42,276 bases of DNA from an uncultured Lachnospiraceae bacterium (GTDB lineage: Bacteria; Bacillota; Clostridia; Lachnospirales; Lachnospiraceae): assembly GCA_910588865.1 (NCBI GenBank), contig CAJUSJ010000031.1:1-42276 (forward strand). Direction: 5' to 3'. Below the pieces are notes generated by a model. The model searched no databases, was not told where the DNA came from, and was given only the letters and a program-made list of their open reading frames with translations. This document shows positions 1-8,806 of this stretch, piece by piece. Both the position numbers and the translations under genes were made by a program. Every line of letters begins with the position of its first letter. The stretch's first letter is position 1.

Positions 1-1287
1 CTTTAACATATTATCCCTATAAAAAATTCTAACCCGCCTAAGCAAATCAGCATCGAGAAAAACTTGTGACGCTGCCTGGCCAATTAAAAGATTTCTAAAT
101 TCCTGATACAGATTCATAGATGCACTGTATTTTCCGTAAAATCCCATATGCCATACACATATTCCATTCATGGAGATGATATTAGCCTTGCATCGTAATG
201 AATACTCTACATCATCCCCCCTTATAAATAACGGGAGCGGCAGACCATTCTTGTCTATAACACTCATGGGAATACAGCAGTACCACCAACCCTGATACAT
301 ATTCTTTCTTTTATATAACTTTTCATTAAGCAGATTATCTCTAAGCCATACATGATTCCAGCGGGGTTTTAGAGGGAAGAAACTTCCAAAATCATCAATA
401 GTTCCAATATCCTCATGCTGGATATTCTTTTCCTCCAGCAACAACATGGCCCCACTAACAAAACTCTCCTTATATTTCTCTCTAATATGTTTCAACAGCA
501 CATACATCCGGAAAATACTGTCTGGAAGGATCATCACATCATCATCCATCAGCAACACATGAGTCGCTTTAGGATTCTGATGCCTGCTCTCAATCATTCC
601 TCTGGCAAATCCGCCTGAACCACCTGTATTCTTATTGGAATGATAATAAATCCTGGCATCCTCGGGAAAATCTTCCCTTTTCAGAGTTCGCCCATTATCT
701 ACGATATGAATTTTAAAATGACTGCTCATATCTTCCTCAGAGTCCAGTATTCCCACCTTTAGGCGTTTCACATTTTCCTTAATGTACTCTTCCTTCCGGC
801 AGGTTGTGGTCGCCAGAGCCAGTTCTACATTTTTTGTATTCTTTTCACCAAATTCACCCTCGTAATATCCTCCAAACACCTTCACTTCGCCGAAGGTCTT
901 AATCTCAAAGCCAAGGATCTGCTCTTTGTTTTCCGGATATTCCATATATACAGAAGTCCTTTCTCCGGCCTCTACATGTTTTTCACCTAAAGCCGTTCTT
1001 ATAGGAATATCATTTTCCAAATGGTATCCACAAAGGGTGATATTACAGGTTCCTTCTACCTCTACACACAGATGTACCCGCTTAATATCTGTATATTGCC
1101 TCCACTTCCCGTAGGATACCCCATTGAAATATGTATTAAATTCAACACACTCATATTTTCCAAGGCAGAGATAGCTATTCCTTTCCTCTTCCATCAACAC
1201 TCCCCAGTCACCATGGTAAAACATATCCCTATAAGTAAATAGTGTATCGTTATTCTGAAATAATATATGCTGTATTTTTTCTCTCAT
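1..1287 (-). CDS. GlfT2-like (galactofuranosyl)transferase, 3' end outside window
   Basis: The minus-strand frame is open from an ATG at 1287 to the window edge (429 codons, no stop), so the C-terminus is missing. A GGAGG lies 10 bases before the ATG. The protein has an N-terminal beta-rich region, then a GT-A core with HIVDNG, NKNTGGSGGFARGM, the metal-binding MDDD, a GWWYCC segment, RGDDVEYSLR and VWHMGF. These occur in the same order in the intact gene at 2968-4785, and match the acidic metal-binding motif and the Asp-Asp/His catalytic region of mycobacterial GlfT2, a polymerising galactofuranosyltransferase. It is the last visible gene of the promoter-4869 operon, 114 bases after the ABC ATPase. 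The family is clear; the donor sugar (UDP-Galf) is inferred. No UDP-galactopyranose mutase gene is visible. Confidence 0.85.
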   Translation of the reverse strand, partial: MREKIQHILFQNNDTLFTYRDMFYHGDWGVLMEEERNSYLCLGKYECVEFNTYFNGVSYGKWRQYTDIKRVHLCVEVEGTCNITLCGYHLENDIPIRTALGEKHVEAGERTSVYMEYPENKEQILGFEIKTFGEVKVFGGYYEGEFGEKNTKNVELALATTTCRKEEYIKENVKRLKVGILDSEEDMSSHFKIHIVDNGRTLKREDFPEDARIYYHSNKNTGGSGGFARGMIESRHQNPKATHVLLMDDDVMILPDSIFRMYVLLKHIREKYKESFVSGAMLLLEEKNIQHEDIGTIDDFGSFFPLKPRWNHVWLRDNLLNEKLYKRKNMYQGWWYCCIPMSVIDKNGLPLPLFIRGDDVEYSLRCKANIISMNGICVWHMGFYGKYSASMNLYQEFRNLLIGQAASQVFLDADLLRRVRIFYRDNMLK

Positions 1288-1401
1288 CGTCCTGATTCCT
1301 CCATATTATTTTTTCTGCTTTCCAAAATCAACTGTCCGAGCAACGACCAAAAACCTGCACAAAAGCGGCATTTTGACTCACTTCCCCAAAACCATCACAT
1401 C

Positions 1402-2148
1402 TTATCTCTGCTGCAGCTCCCTGATATACGCGTCTCCCACTTCATTCACCTCCCCAGCCATCCTTACAATCCCTTTATCCAGCCAAAGCGCCTTATTACA
1501 CACGCTTTTTACTGATTCAATCGAATGGGATACGTACAGGAGCGTAGTCCCATGCTCCCGCATCTCTCCCATGCGCCGCTCGCATTTCTGCTGAAAGGCG
1601 TAGTCTCCCACTGCCAGGACTTCGTCGCAGATCAGGATATCTGGACGCACCATGGTGGCGATGGCAAATCCCATACGAGCCGCCATACCAGAAGAATAGT
1701 TCTTGATAGGCATGTCCAAAAAATCCCACAGCTCCGCAAAATCTACAATCTCGTCAAAGTGCTCCCGCATGAACTTTTTATCATGCCCCAAAACAGCACC
1801 GTTGAGAAAGATATTCTCCCTCGCTGTCAAATCCCCGTCAAAGCCTGCCCCTAACTCTATAAGGGGAGCAATAGAGCCGTTGACATGGACACTTCCTTTA
1901 TAGGGTTTTAGAATCCCGCATATAAGTTTCAGCAGTGTAGATTTTCCGGAACCATTGGTTCCAATGATTCCCCACGCTTCCCCCTTTTGCACCTGAAAAT
2001 CAATTCCTTTCAGCGCTAAAAACTCCTTAAACATCAATTCTCTGCTTATCAGCTTCACGAAATATTCTTTCAGATTATCGATCCGCTCTGATGCCATATT
2101 AAACCGAACAACGGCCTGATCTACTCGCACCGCGCATTTATCTTCCAT
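1402..2148 (-). CDS. wzt: Polysaccharide/teichoic-acid ABC exporter, ATP-binding subunit (Wzt/TagH-like)
   Basis: This 248-residue ATPase would power export of a lipid-linked polysaccharide through the permease encoded just upstream. Visible motifs are Walker A GTNGSGKST (about 63-71), the ABC signature YSSGM (151-155), Walker B ILICDE (171-176) followed by VLAVGD, and the H-loop His208. The stretch IELGAGFDGDLTARENIFLNG is typical of the Wzt/TagH/RfbE branch. There is no C-terminal carbohydrate-binding domain as in the long Wzt proteins of E. coli O8/O9a, so chain-length recognition is probably not built into this subunit. The gene lies 34 bases after the permease in the same operon. Confidence 0.93.
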   Translation of the reverse strand: MEDKCAVRVDQAVVRFNMASERIDNLKEYFVKLISRELMFKEFLALKGIDFQVQKGEAWGIIGTNGSGKSTLLKLICGILKPYKGSVHVNGSIAPLIELGAGFDGDLTARENIFLNGAVLGHDKKFMREHFDEIVDFAELWDFLDMPIKNYSSGMAARMGFAIATMVRPDILICDEVLAVGDYAFQQKCERRMGEMREHGTTLLYVSHSIESVKSVCNKALWLDKGIVRMAGEVNEVGDAYIRELQQR

Positions 2149-2182
2149 ACAGTCTCTTTTCCCTCTCTACATGAACGCTGTT

Positions 2183-2971
2183 CTAAATATACAAAATGAA
2201 TTTATCCTGGCCTTTGTAAAAGATCCATCCGCCCACTATGAGCATCAGGAATGCCATAGCGAATCCGTACAGAACCAAATGCGCGCCTGGCAGTGATTCG
2301 TTAAGCACAATTGTCCGAAACTGCGCAATATAGGAATACAACGGATTAAAATGTTTAATGATCCATATGAGTTTCGGGGACAGCTGTTCGATGGGATAAA
2401 ATATGGGAGTAGCATACATCCACGCTGTTAAAAACGCGCTGTATATATGCTGGACATCCCGAAAGAAAGCTGTTCCGCATGCCAGAAGCAGGCCAAGTCC
2501 AAGCGCAAAAATGTAGACTTGAACCAAAATTACAGGAATAAACAGCATCTTCGCGGTAAATCTGACGTGGCATATTATAAATACGATGAGCATTGCCCCC
2601 ATAGCGAAGATCATGTTTACCAGCCCGCTGGTTACCCTTGATACGGTAAAAATATATTTTGGCACATATGTTTTCTTCATCAGCGCCGCATTGCCGATGA
2701 TGGCCCAGGTAGACTGGCTGGTAGACTCTGATACAAAGTTATAGATCGTCTGTCCTATAATAAGATACACCGGATAATTGGCAATCTCAAACCGGAACAT
2801 ATTGGAAAATACCAGAACCATAATGCCCATGAGCATCAGCGGGTCCAGAATACTCCAGAAATATCCCAGAACACTTCTCCGGTATTTCAATTTGATATCT
2901 TTAGCGATCAGCTGTCCTAACAGCGGTTTATACCGCAAGAACACATCCAACCTTTTTTTTATTATTGTCAT
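2183..2971 (-). CDS. wzm: Polysaccharide/teichoic-acid ABC exporter, permease subunit (Wzm/TagG-like)
   Basis: A 262-residue ABC-2 type membrane protein. After an N-terminal amphipathic stretch (about 1-35, with YKPLLGQLIAKDIKLKYRR) come six hydrophobic segments. The features LGYFWSILDPL, a cytoplasmic FFRDVQHI stretch, and FYPIEQL before the last helices are characteristic of Wzm/TagG/KpsM permeases. It forms the membrane channel for an undecaprenyl-linked glycan together with the ATPase at 1402-2148. Its ATG overlaps the stop of the upstream glycosyltransferase (ATGA at 2968-2971), implying translational coupling. The exported polymer is unknown, but the flanking GlfT2-like enzymes suggest a galactofuranose-containing chain, as in ABC-exported galactans. 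Confidence 0.93.
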   Translation of the reverse strand: MTIIKKRLDVFLRYKPLLGQLIAKDIKLKYRRSVLGYFWSILDPLMLMGIMVLVFSNMFRFEIANYPVYLIIGQTIYNFVSESTSQSTWAIIGNAALMKKTYVPKYIFTVSRVTSGLVNMIFAMGAMLIVFIICHVRFTAKMLFIPVILVQVYIFALGLGLLLACGTAFFRDVQHIYSAFLTAWMYATPIFYPIEQLSPKLIWIIKHFNPLYSYIAQFRTIVLNESLPGAHLVLYGFAMAFLMLIVGGWIFYKGQDKFILYI

Positions 2972-4785
2972 TTTTCTCTAAGATACTCCTTCCAGGCAAC
3001 CTGATTTGTAAGGTTTCCTATATTTTCCCGATAATTTTTGCATGCTGAGTCAAAATATTTTAAAAACACAATCAGAATTTTTACATATATCTTTATAACC
3101 TTACCCAGATCCCCGTACCTCCGTTCCACTACAAGAGCCTTACGGCTTCCAGGCTCAAACAAAAGAATCCTCTGTCCGCGGAAAACGTCAAAGGGTGAAT
3201 CTGTTGAGGCAACCAACCTGATCCCGCTTTTGTCCGCGGGAAGAAGCCAGCCGTTGTAGGTCAGATAACAGTACCACTTTGCTTTCTTTTTCTTCTCCCT
3301 GTTTCTGGCAATAGCGTCCATTCCCGATAAATTATCAAAATCTGAAAGCTCTTTTCTGGCAATCTTCCTGTCTTTCCCTGAGAGTTCTTTTATCACTTCA
3401 TCTACCGGTCTGGGGTTATAGCACATTCCCCTGATCTTTTCATGGATCTTTTCCGGTTTTTTTCTGGCCAGCCATTGGGGGCCTTTTAAAAAATCCAAAA
3501 CTCCTTGATATACTATGGCAGCGTCTTTACAACGCATCCAGATTGCCGCCGAAGTCACGGATCTCAGAACAATCTTTAACGCGGTCTTTTTTATATCCCC
3601 TGTTCCGTGCAACGCCAACTCAATCAGGTTATTTCTGGTATCATAGTACAGATTGCTCCCCGAAAAGGTAAGATCCGCGCCCTTGTGCCACACTCCAATG
3701 CCATTTAAAAATATAACGCCCTTGTCTTGGTTGCGAAGCCCAAACTCTATATCATCATGGTGTAGAAACAGTGGCAACGGCAAATTGTCCTTCCGCGCCA
3801 CATTAAGAGAATAGCAGCAAAACCACCACCCGGAATACCATTCTCTCTCATGTCCTGTATCGGCCAGATATGGAGACAGAGCATTCGAAAACAGCCTCAT
3901 ATCCAAATCCTGTTCCGGCTGAATCACACTGCCGTTTTCCCATCTCTCCCCGGCACAGAAAAGCATATGGGGGCAGTCCTCTCTCATCATAGAGCCGCCC
4001 ACTGTCACATCTCGCCACTCTGGTCTGAGGGTAACCAAAAGTCCATAGAGCCGCACAAAAGCATCTGGTTCCATGGTCGCGTCATCATCCGCCAAAAGGA
4101 TATGGGTAAATTGTCTTTTCTCCCTATCCTCCAGAACTTCCAGCATTCCGCGGGTGAATCCGCCGCTCCCTCCTGTGTTTCTGTTGGGAATAATCTGTAT
4201 CCGTCCCGCGGTTCTATCAAGAATCTCCTGTAAAGAAGACCTTCCCTCAAGCGTCCCTCCATTGTCAACTACATAAACCTGAATATGCGGGGAAACCGCC
4301 TGCCCGCTTTCCATCAGTTCTGCCAGCATGGTCAGATTACGTTCTACATATAGCTCTCTGCGATACGTACAGATATCAATACCTATATTAACCGTCAAAC
4401 ACTGTTCAGCCTCTATCTCCGCTCCATACCACCCTTCCAGTTTCTTTTGAGTATTTTCTCCTTTCTCCACCAGGCTGAACCAGAATACACCTTCCTCGTA
4501 TCGGGAATAAGGAAATTCTGTCACATACTCTTTTTCCGTATATGGATCCAATATCTCTTCTTTAATAACTTCCTGATCGTGCATAAGTATCAGGCGATCA
4601 TATCCTATCAACCGCAGAAATAGATGAAGATTCGTAATTCGGCTGTATGTTTTTCTTTTTTTTATATAAAACAAATTGAAATATCCGTCAAAATCTATTC
4701 GATTCATACAGTTATGACAATATAGTTCTTCTATATTGCTAATGCCACTCCTTGGCATTAAGATACTTTGTAATTGAATTTCCAT
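2968..4785 (-). CDS. GlfT2-like (galactofuranosyl)transferase
   Basis: Complete 605-residue GT2-superfamily enzyme, first gene of the operon. An N-terminal beta-domain (about 1-135) precedes the GT-A domain with YVVDNGG (171-177), NTGGSGGFTRGM (203-214), the metal-binding ADDDA (232-236), GWWFCC (319-324), HHDDIEF (342-348) and VWHKGA (365-370). A mostly helical C-terminus of about 200 residues follows. In GlfT2 the matching acidic triplet binds Mn/UDP and the second Asp-Asp pair plus His form the catalytic site. The start is the ATG preceded by an AGGAAAG. The two GlfT2-like proteins of this operon are paralogous in architecture but diverged in sequence, suggesting two linkages or start/elongation roles. 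The substrate is inferred only. Confidence 0.88.
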   Translation of the reverse strand: MEIQLQSILMPRSGISNIEELYCHNCMNRIDFDGYFNLFYIKKRKTYSRITNLHLFLRLIGYDRLILMHDQEVIKEEILDPYTEKEYVTEFPYSRYEEGVFWFSLVEKGENTQKKLEGWYGAEIEAEQCLTVNIGIDICTYRRELYVERNLTMLAELMESGQAVSPHIQVYVVDNGGTLEGRSSLQEILDRTAGRIQIIPNRNTGGSGGFTRGMLEVLEDREKRQFTHILLADDDATMEPDAFVRLYGLLVTLRPEWRDVTVGGSMMREDCPHMLFCAGERWENGSVIQPEQDLDMRLFSNALSPYLADTGHEREWYSGWWFCCYSLNVARKDNLPLPLFLHHDDIEFGLRNQDKGVIFLNGIGVWHKGADLTFSGSNLYYDTRNNLIELALHGTGDIKKTALKIVLRSVTSAAIWMRCKDAAIVYQGVLDFLKGPQWLARKKPEKIHEKIRGMCYNPRPVDEVIKELSGKDRKIARKELSDFDNLSGMDAIARNREKKKKAKWYCYLTYNGWLLPADKSGIRLVASTDSPFDVFRGQRILLFEPGSRKALVVERRYGDLGKVIKIYVKILIVFLKYFDSACKNYRENIGNLTNQVAWKEYLREK

Positions 4786-4840
4786 CTTTTCTTTCCTAAT
4801 CTACATATTTTTTCATCTATCGTCAGGGTAAATCATTCTA

Positions 4841-4869
4841 AATATAGTGTAAATCCCCTTAAAAGTCAA
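4841..4869 (-). promoter_or_regulatory. Sigma-A-type promoter of the GlfT2/ABC-exporter operon
   Basis: On the minus strand TTGACT (4869-4864) is separated by exactly 17 bases from TATATT (4846-4841), 56 bases before the ATG of the 605-residue glycosyltransferase. It is the only convincing promoter in the gap and should drive the genes from 4785 to beyond the window start. Confidence 0.7.
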
Positions 4870-4910
4870 TAGCCATAACCCTTTTGACAGAATCTTACTG
4901 CCGACAGACA

Positions 4911-4953
4911 TAAAAACCGCCCCGAAAGTTCTCCACACTCTCAGGGCTTTTTT
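4911..4953 (-). terminator. Rho-independent terminator after lspA (possibly bidirectional)
   Basis: An 11-base stem (arms 4919-4929 and 4937-4947, with G-U pairs) and 7-base loop, followed on the minus strand by a T-run (4916-4912). On the plus strand it is followed by six T (4948-4953), so it could work both ways. It separates lspA from the exporter operon promoter. Confidence 0.75.
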
Positions 4954-4977
4954 ATATCACAACTTATCTTTCCACCG

Positions 4978-5445
4978 TCACCGCTCCCTGACCACCTCAA
5001 TCACCTGGGCGATGAACATAACAGCCGCTCCCAAAAAAACAGCCATATCTCCTATGTTAAAAACAATCTTCTCCAGCTTCTTCACCCGGAAGCTGAAATA
5101 ATCCACCACATAGCCCCTTTTCCACCGGTCCCACAAATTGCTTAAGCCTCCGGCCAGAACCAGGGAAGCGCCGGTCTTTTCCAGTACATGGCCTTTCTTT
5201 GGGTAAAGCCACAGAAATACTCCGGCCACGCCGGACAGTACCGACAGGGGGATAACCTTTACAAGCTCTGGCTTGTCCTTTAAGACGCCCATGGGAAAAC
5301 CGGCATTGTGGGACCGGTGGATGATGATAAAGCCTTTGGTTGCCTCAAGCTTTCTTGGGAAGTCCTCTGGGTCGGCCTCCTCCACAACGGCTTTGATCGC
5401 CAGGTCGGCCAATAGGATGGTTGCTGCCAACAATATCAATGCCAT
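4978..5445 (-). CDS. lspA: Lipoprotein signal peptidase (signal peptidase II)
   Basis: A 155-residue four-helix membrane aspartyl protease that cleaves the signal peptide of prolipoproteins after lipidation. The catalytic pair is visible as D115 in GYVVDYF and D133 in FNIGDMAVFLG; the conserved asparagine region appears as SNLWDRW (102-108). HNAGFPMG (46-53) replaces the usual NxGAAFG, so it is a somewhat divergent member. The start is supported by AAGGAG 9 bases before the ATG. It stands alone with its own terminator, divergent from the subtilase gene. The usual partner rluD is not present. Confidence 0.88.
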   Translation of the reverse strand: MALILLAATILLADLAIKAVVEEADPEDFPRKLEATKGFIIIHRSHNAGFPMGVLKDKPELVKVIPLSVLSGVAGVFLWLYPKKGHVLEKTGASLVLAGGLSNLWDRWKRGYVVDYFSFRVKKLEKIVFNIGDMAVFLGAAVMFIAQVIEVVRER

Positions 5446-5557
5446 GGTCTTTGTCTCCTTTTTTACTATTTATTTTACTATGATTATCTTCTTCCGTCCA
5501 GTGAGTTCTCATTCATTTTCTGCATATAATATAAAAAACCCTTTCGGAATGTGAGTT

Positions 5558-7306
5558 ATGAGCGCATGTACTGCTAATGTAGCCGGACAGGATTACGCTG
5601 ATTTTATCTATCGCCACAGTTCGGCCACCTTGGAGGAGCTGTCCCAGACCCTCCACACCGATTGCATCTCTTTTGTCAATGAATCCTTCGCGGTCTACTA
5701 TGTCCCCCTTGAGGAAGCCATGCCCCTGAGCCTCCCAAATCACTCCTATGATTCTATCCCATCTCTGTTCGGACTCATGGACACTACCAGCATGGAGGCC
5801 TCCGGAATCCTTTCTACCTTCCGCCAGCCGGCATTGGGCTCCAACGGTGAAGGGGTGATCCTGGGACTGATCGACACGGGGATCGACTATCAGAACCCTC
5901 TGTTCCGCAATCCAAACGGCACCACCCGTATCCTGGGCCTTTGGGATCAGACAGCAGAAGGCGGAGGATTTGAGCTGCCGGGAAACCGTCCTTTTCTCTT
6001 CCCCTTTTTATACGGAAAAGAATACCGTGAGGAGGAGATCAACCAGGCTCTCTTTGACGACGATCCCCTGTCTGTGGTTCCTGCCACTGACACCAATGGC
6101 CACGGAACCTTCCTGGCCGGGATCGCCGCCGGAGGCATCTCGGTCTCCCCTGATTTCACCGGAGCGGCGCCTCAGTGCAGCTTGGGAATCGTAAAATTGA
6201 AACCCGCCAAACAATATCTCAGAGATTATTATATGATACCCAATGGGGCTGACGCTTATGAGAGCGTCGACATCATGCTGGGGATCACCTATCTGACCCT
6301 TCTTGCCCGCCGTCACCGGATGCCTCTGGTGATCTGTCTGGGACTGGGGGCCAATTCCGGCGGGCACACCGGCGCGTCCCCTGTAGGCGAGGTTCTCAAC
6401 AGCCTCCGCTCTTTTCTCGGGGTGACCGCTGTCTGCTCGGCAGGCAACGAGGCCGGCCTCCGCCATCACTACCTTGGGCAGATAAACGGCCCCGCGGGCG
6501 GCTCCGGGGATTATGACGAGGTGGAACTGCGGGTGGGGGAGCAGGAAAAGGGCATGGTTATTGAACTGTGGGCCGACTCCCCGGAAATCTACACCGTGGG
6601 ATTTGTCTCCCCCACAGGGGAAGTGATCCAGAGGATTCCTCTGTCCCTGAACAATGAGACCACTGTAAAATTCTCTCTGGAATCCACCTCCATTGTTGTG
6701 TCTTACGCGACCGCCCTGGGATCCCAGGGAAGCTTTCTGGCCTCCCTGCGCTTTATCAGTCCCATACCCGGCATATGGCGGATACGGGTGTACCCCACCA
6801 TTATCTTTTCCGGGGTGTACCACATGTGGCTTCCCATCCAGGGCTTTGTGTCTCCTGACACCTATTTTCTCCAGTCGGATCCCTACACCACCATCGTCAC
6901 CCCGGGCAACGCGGACTTTCCCATCACGGTCAGCACCTACAACCACTTGGACGGAAGCCTTTATATCCACTCCAGCCGGGGCTACACAAGGGATGGACGG
7001 ATCAAACCGGATCTGGCGGCCCCCGGGGTGGAAGTGTATGGCCCCGGTATCTCATCTGTCCCCGGGGAATACCCAATGATCCGGATGACCGGCTCCTCCG
7101 TGGCTGCCGCCCATGTGGCAGGGGCCGCGGCCAACATCTACTCCAGGCAGTACCCCACAGGGGCCTATCCCATCATCGGCGGGGACCTGGTAAAATCATC
7201 GCTTACCCGGGGGGCAAACCGAAATCCCAATTACATCTACCCTAACAAGGAATGGGGATACGGTACCTTAAACCTCTATGATTCCTTTCTTTCTCTTCGG
7301 GAGTGA
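5558..7306 (+). CDS. Csp-like subtilisin-family serine protease (peptidase S8)
   Basis: 582 residues. The catalytic triad is complete: D106 in GLIDTGIDY, H182 in TNGHGTFLAG and S514 in GSSVAAAHVAG, with the oxyanion-hole Asn297 in SAGNEAG. A large insertion (about 310-460) between the Asn and Ser blocks, a short N-terminal prodomain-like region containing DYADFI, and the absence of a signal peptide are typical of clostridial Csp proteases. Those relatives activate the spore cortex hydrolase SleC or act as germinant sensors. A TATAAT (5526-5531) lies near the start; GCATATAAT would also fit a sporulation sigma-E/K -10. The ribosome-binding site is weak. It converges with the ClpX gene, leaving only 5 bases. 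Role in germination is inferred from family membership. Confidence 0.85.
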   Translation: MSACTANVAGQDYADFIYRHSSATLEELSQTLHTDCISFVNESFAVYYVPLEEAMPLSLPNHSYDSIPSLFGLMDTTSMEASGILSTFRQPALGSNGEGVILGLIDTGIDYQNPLFRNPNGTTRILGLWDQTAEGGGFELPGNRPFLFPFLYGKEYREEEINQALFDDDPLSVVPATDTNGHGTFLAGIAAGGISVSPDFTGAAPQCSLGIVKLKPAKQYLRDYYMIPNGADAYESVDIMLGITYLTLLARRHRMPLVICLGLGANSGGHTGASPVGEVLNSLRSFLGVTAVCSAGNEAGLRHHYLGQINGPAGGSGDYDEVELRVGEQEKGMVIELWADSPEIYTVGFVSPTGEVIQRIPLSLNNETTVKFSLESTSIVVSYATALGSQGSFLASLRFISPIPGIWRIRVYPTIIFSGVYHMWLPIQGFVSPDTYFLQSDPYTTIVTPGNADFPITVSTYNHLDGSLYIHSSRGYTRDGRIKPDLAAPGVEVYGPGISSVPGEYPMIRMTGSSVAAAHVAGAAANIYSRQYPTGAYPIIGGDLVKSSLTRGANRNPNYIYPNKEWGYGTLNLYDSFLSLRE

Positions 7307-7311
7307 GTCTC

Positions 7312-8694
7312 CTATCCCCGCGTCTCGATCCGTGGTCCGCCGCTTTTGTCCAGATAATCCCTGGTGATGACCACGGTTCCGATGCCAGGATCCTTTGGCA
7401 CCTCAAACATGATGTCCAGCATGAACTCTTCCATAATGGCCCGCAGGGCCCTGGCTCCTGTGTCCCTTTTCATGGCCTCATCCGCGATCCACTCTAAGGC
7501 CTCATCCTCAAATATCAGCTTTACTTCATCCATGGCCAGCAGCTTTATGTACTGCTTGACAATGGCATTTTTCGGACGCCTCAGAATATCCACCAGCATG
7601 GATCTGGTCAGCTTCTGGAATGTAACCACCACCGGAAGCCTTCCCAAAAATTCAGGAATCATGCCGAAAGCCCGCAGATCCTTGCTGGTCACATGTCCCA
7701 GCAGATCCGGGTCGTCGTCGTACCGGTCCTTCAGTTCAGCCCGGAAACCTATGGATGATGTCTTGTTGAGACGCTGTTTTATGATATCCTCCAGGTCCGG
7801 AAACGCGCCGCCGCAGATAAAGAGGATATTGTCTGTATTCACCGTGGCCATGGGGGTAAGGGCATTTTTCTGATTGGAGCCTACGGGAACCTCCACCAAG
7901 CTTCCCTCAAGAAGCTTCAAAAGCTCCTGCTGCACCGATTCTCCGCTGACATCTCTGGCATTGGTGTTCTTTTTCTTCCCGATCTTGTCGATCTCGTCGA
8001 TAAAGACAATCCCCCGCTCCGCCTTCTCCACATCATTGTCCGCCTCTGCCAGAAGCTTGGAAATCACGCTCTCAATATCATCTCCGATATATCCCGCTTC
8101 TGTAAGGGCCGTGGCGTCGGCGATGGCCAGCGGCACATCTAAAAGCCTGGCCAGGGTCTTTACCAGATAGGTCTTCCCGCTTCCCGTGGGGCCGATCATC
8201 AGAAGATTAGACTTCTCGATCTGTACATCTTCCTCCCCCTCCTGGGACTTATTTTTCGAAAATACCCTTTTATAATGATTGTAAACTGCCACGGAAATGG
8301 CCTTTTTCGCCTTCTCCTGCCCTATGACGTAATCATCTAAACTGCTCTTGATCCTGTGGGGTGCCGGGATATCTTTGATGTCCAACTCCGGCTTCTGCTC
8401 TTTTTTCTTTTTCCGTATCCGTTTTTTCTCCGGAATGGCTGTGTCGGGGATCTTCATATTGGCAAGGTCCCCCAGATTCAGATTCATAAACGGCATATTG
8501 GAGATCTGGGAAAAATCCACGCTTCCCTTTGTGACAGCGTCAAATGTCTTCTGCATACAGTCGTGGCACAGGCACATATTTCCAGGCATCCGGATCATGG
8601 CGCCGGCTTTGCTCTCCGGCCTGCGGCAGATATAGCAGATCTTCTCATACTCGTCTTCCGTATGCTGGTTCTGATTCGTATCTTTTTCTTCCAC
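7312..8694 (-). CDS. clpX: ClpX-like AAA+ unfoldase, divergent (lacks RKH motif)
   Basis: I place the start at the GTG at 8694: AAGGAG lies 8 bases upstream, and longer frames would run into htrA. This gives 460 residues. Domains: a zinc-binding ClpX N-domain with CYIC (20-23) and CLCHDC (41-46), a Lys-rich linker, Walker A GPTGSGKT (168-175), pore loop GYIG (201-204), Walker B IVFIDEID (229-236), an IGF loop (315-317), PEFLGRLPV and sensor-2 GAR. ClpX unfolds substrates and feeds them to ClpP. The pore-2 RKH motif of canonical ClpX aligns with QKN here, and the flanking stretch is unlike ClpX, so substrate choice may differ. No clpP is adjacent. A TATAAT (8737-8732) lies 38 bases upstream. 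Confidence 0.85.
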   Translation of the reverse strand: MEEKDTNQNQHTEDEYEKICYICRRPESKAGAMIRMPGNMCLCHDCMQKTFDAVTKGSVDFSQISNMPFMNLNLGDLANMKIPDTAIPEKKRIRKKKKEQKPELDIKDIPAPHRIKSSLDDYVIGQEKAKKAISVAVYNHYKRVFSKNKSQEGEEDVQIEKSNLLMIGPTGSGKTYLVKTLARLLDVPLAIADATALTEAGYIGDDIESVISKLLAEADNDVEKAERGIVFIDEIDKIGKKKNTNARDVSGESVQQELLKLLEGSLVEVPVGSNQKNALTPMATVNTDNILFICGGAFPDLEDIIKQRLNKTSSIGFRAELKDRYDDDPDLLGHVTSKDLRAFGMIPEFLGRLPVVVTFQKLTRSMLVDILRRPKNAIVKQYIKLLAMDEVKLIFEDEALEWIADEAMKRDTGARALRAIMEEFMLDIMFEVPKDPGIGTVVITRDYLDKSGGPRIETRG

Positions 8695-8740
8695 AACAGG
8701 TTCTCCTTCCTCTGTACATGGGTACCTTCTGATTATAATA

Positions 8741-8777
8741 AAATTCAGGCCCCGGCACAAGACCGAGACCTGAATTT
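8741..8777 (-). terminator. Hairpin between htrA and clpX
   Basis: A long stem (9 perfect pairs, AAATTCAGG with CCTGAATTT, then six more including G-U pairs) with a 7-base loop, followed on the minus strand by TTTTATTATAAT. It probably ends htrA transcription. The TATAAT right behind it may be the -10 of the clpX promoter. Confidence 0.6.
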
Positions 8778-8806
8778 CTGTCAGAAAATCCAAATAAAAA
8801 ATAAAT

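Noticed and set aside
6008..6970. 320-codon minus-strand open frame
   Set aside because: Antisense to the subtilase with full catalytic triad; translation is Gly/His/Val-rich without any motif.
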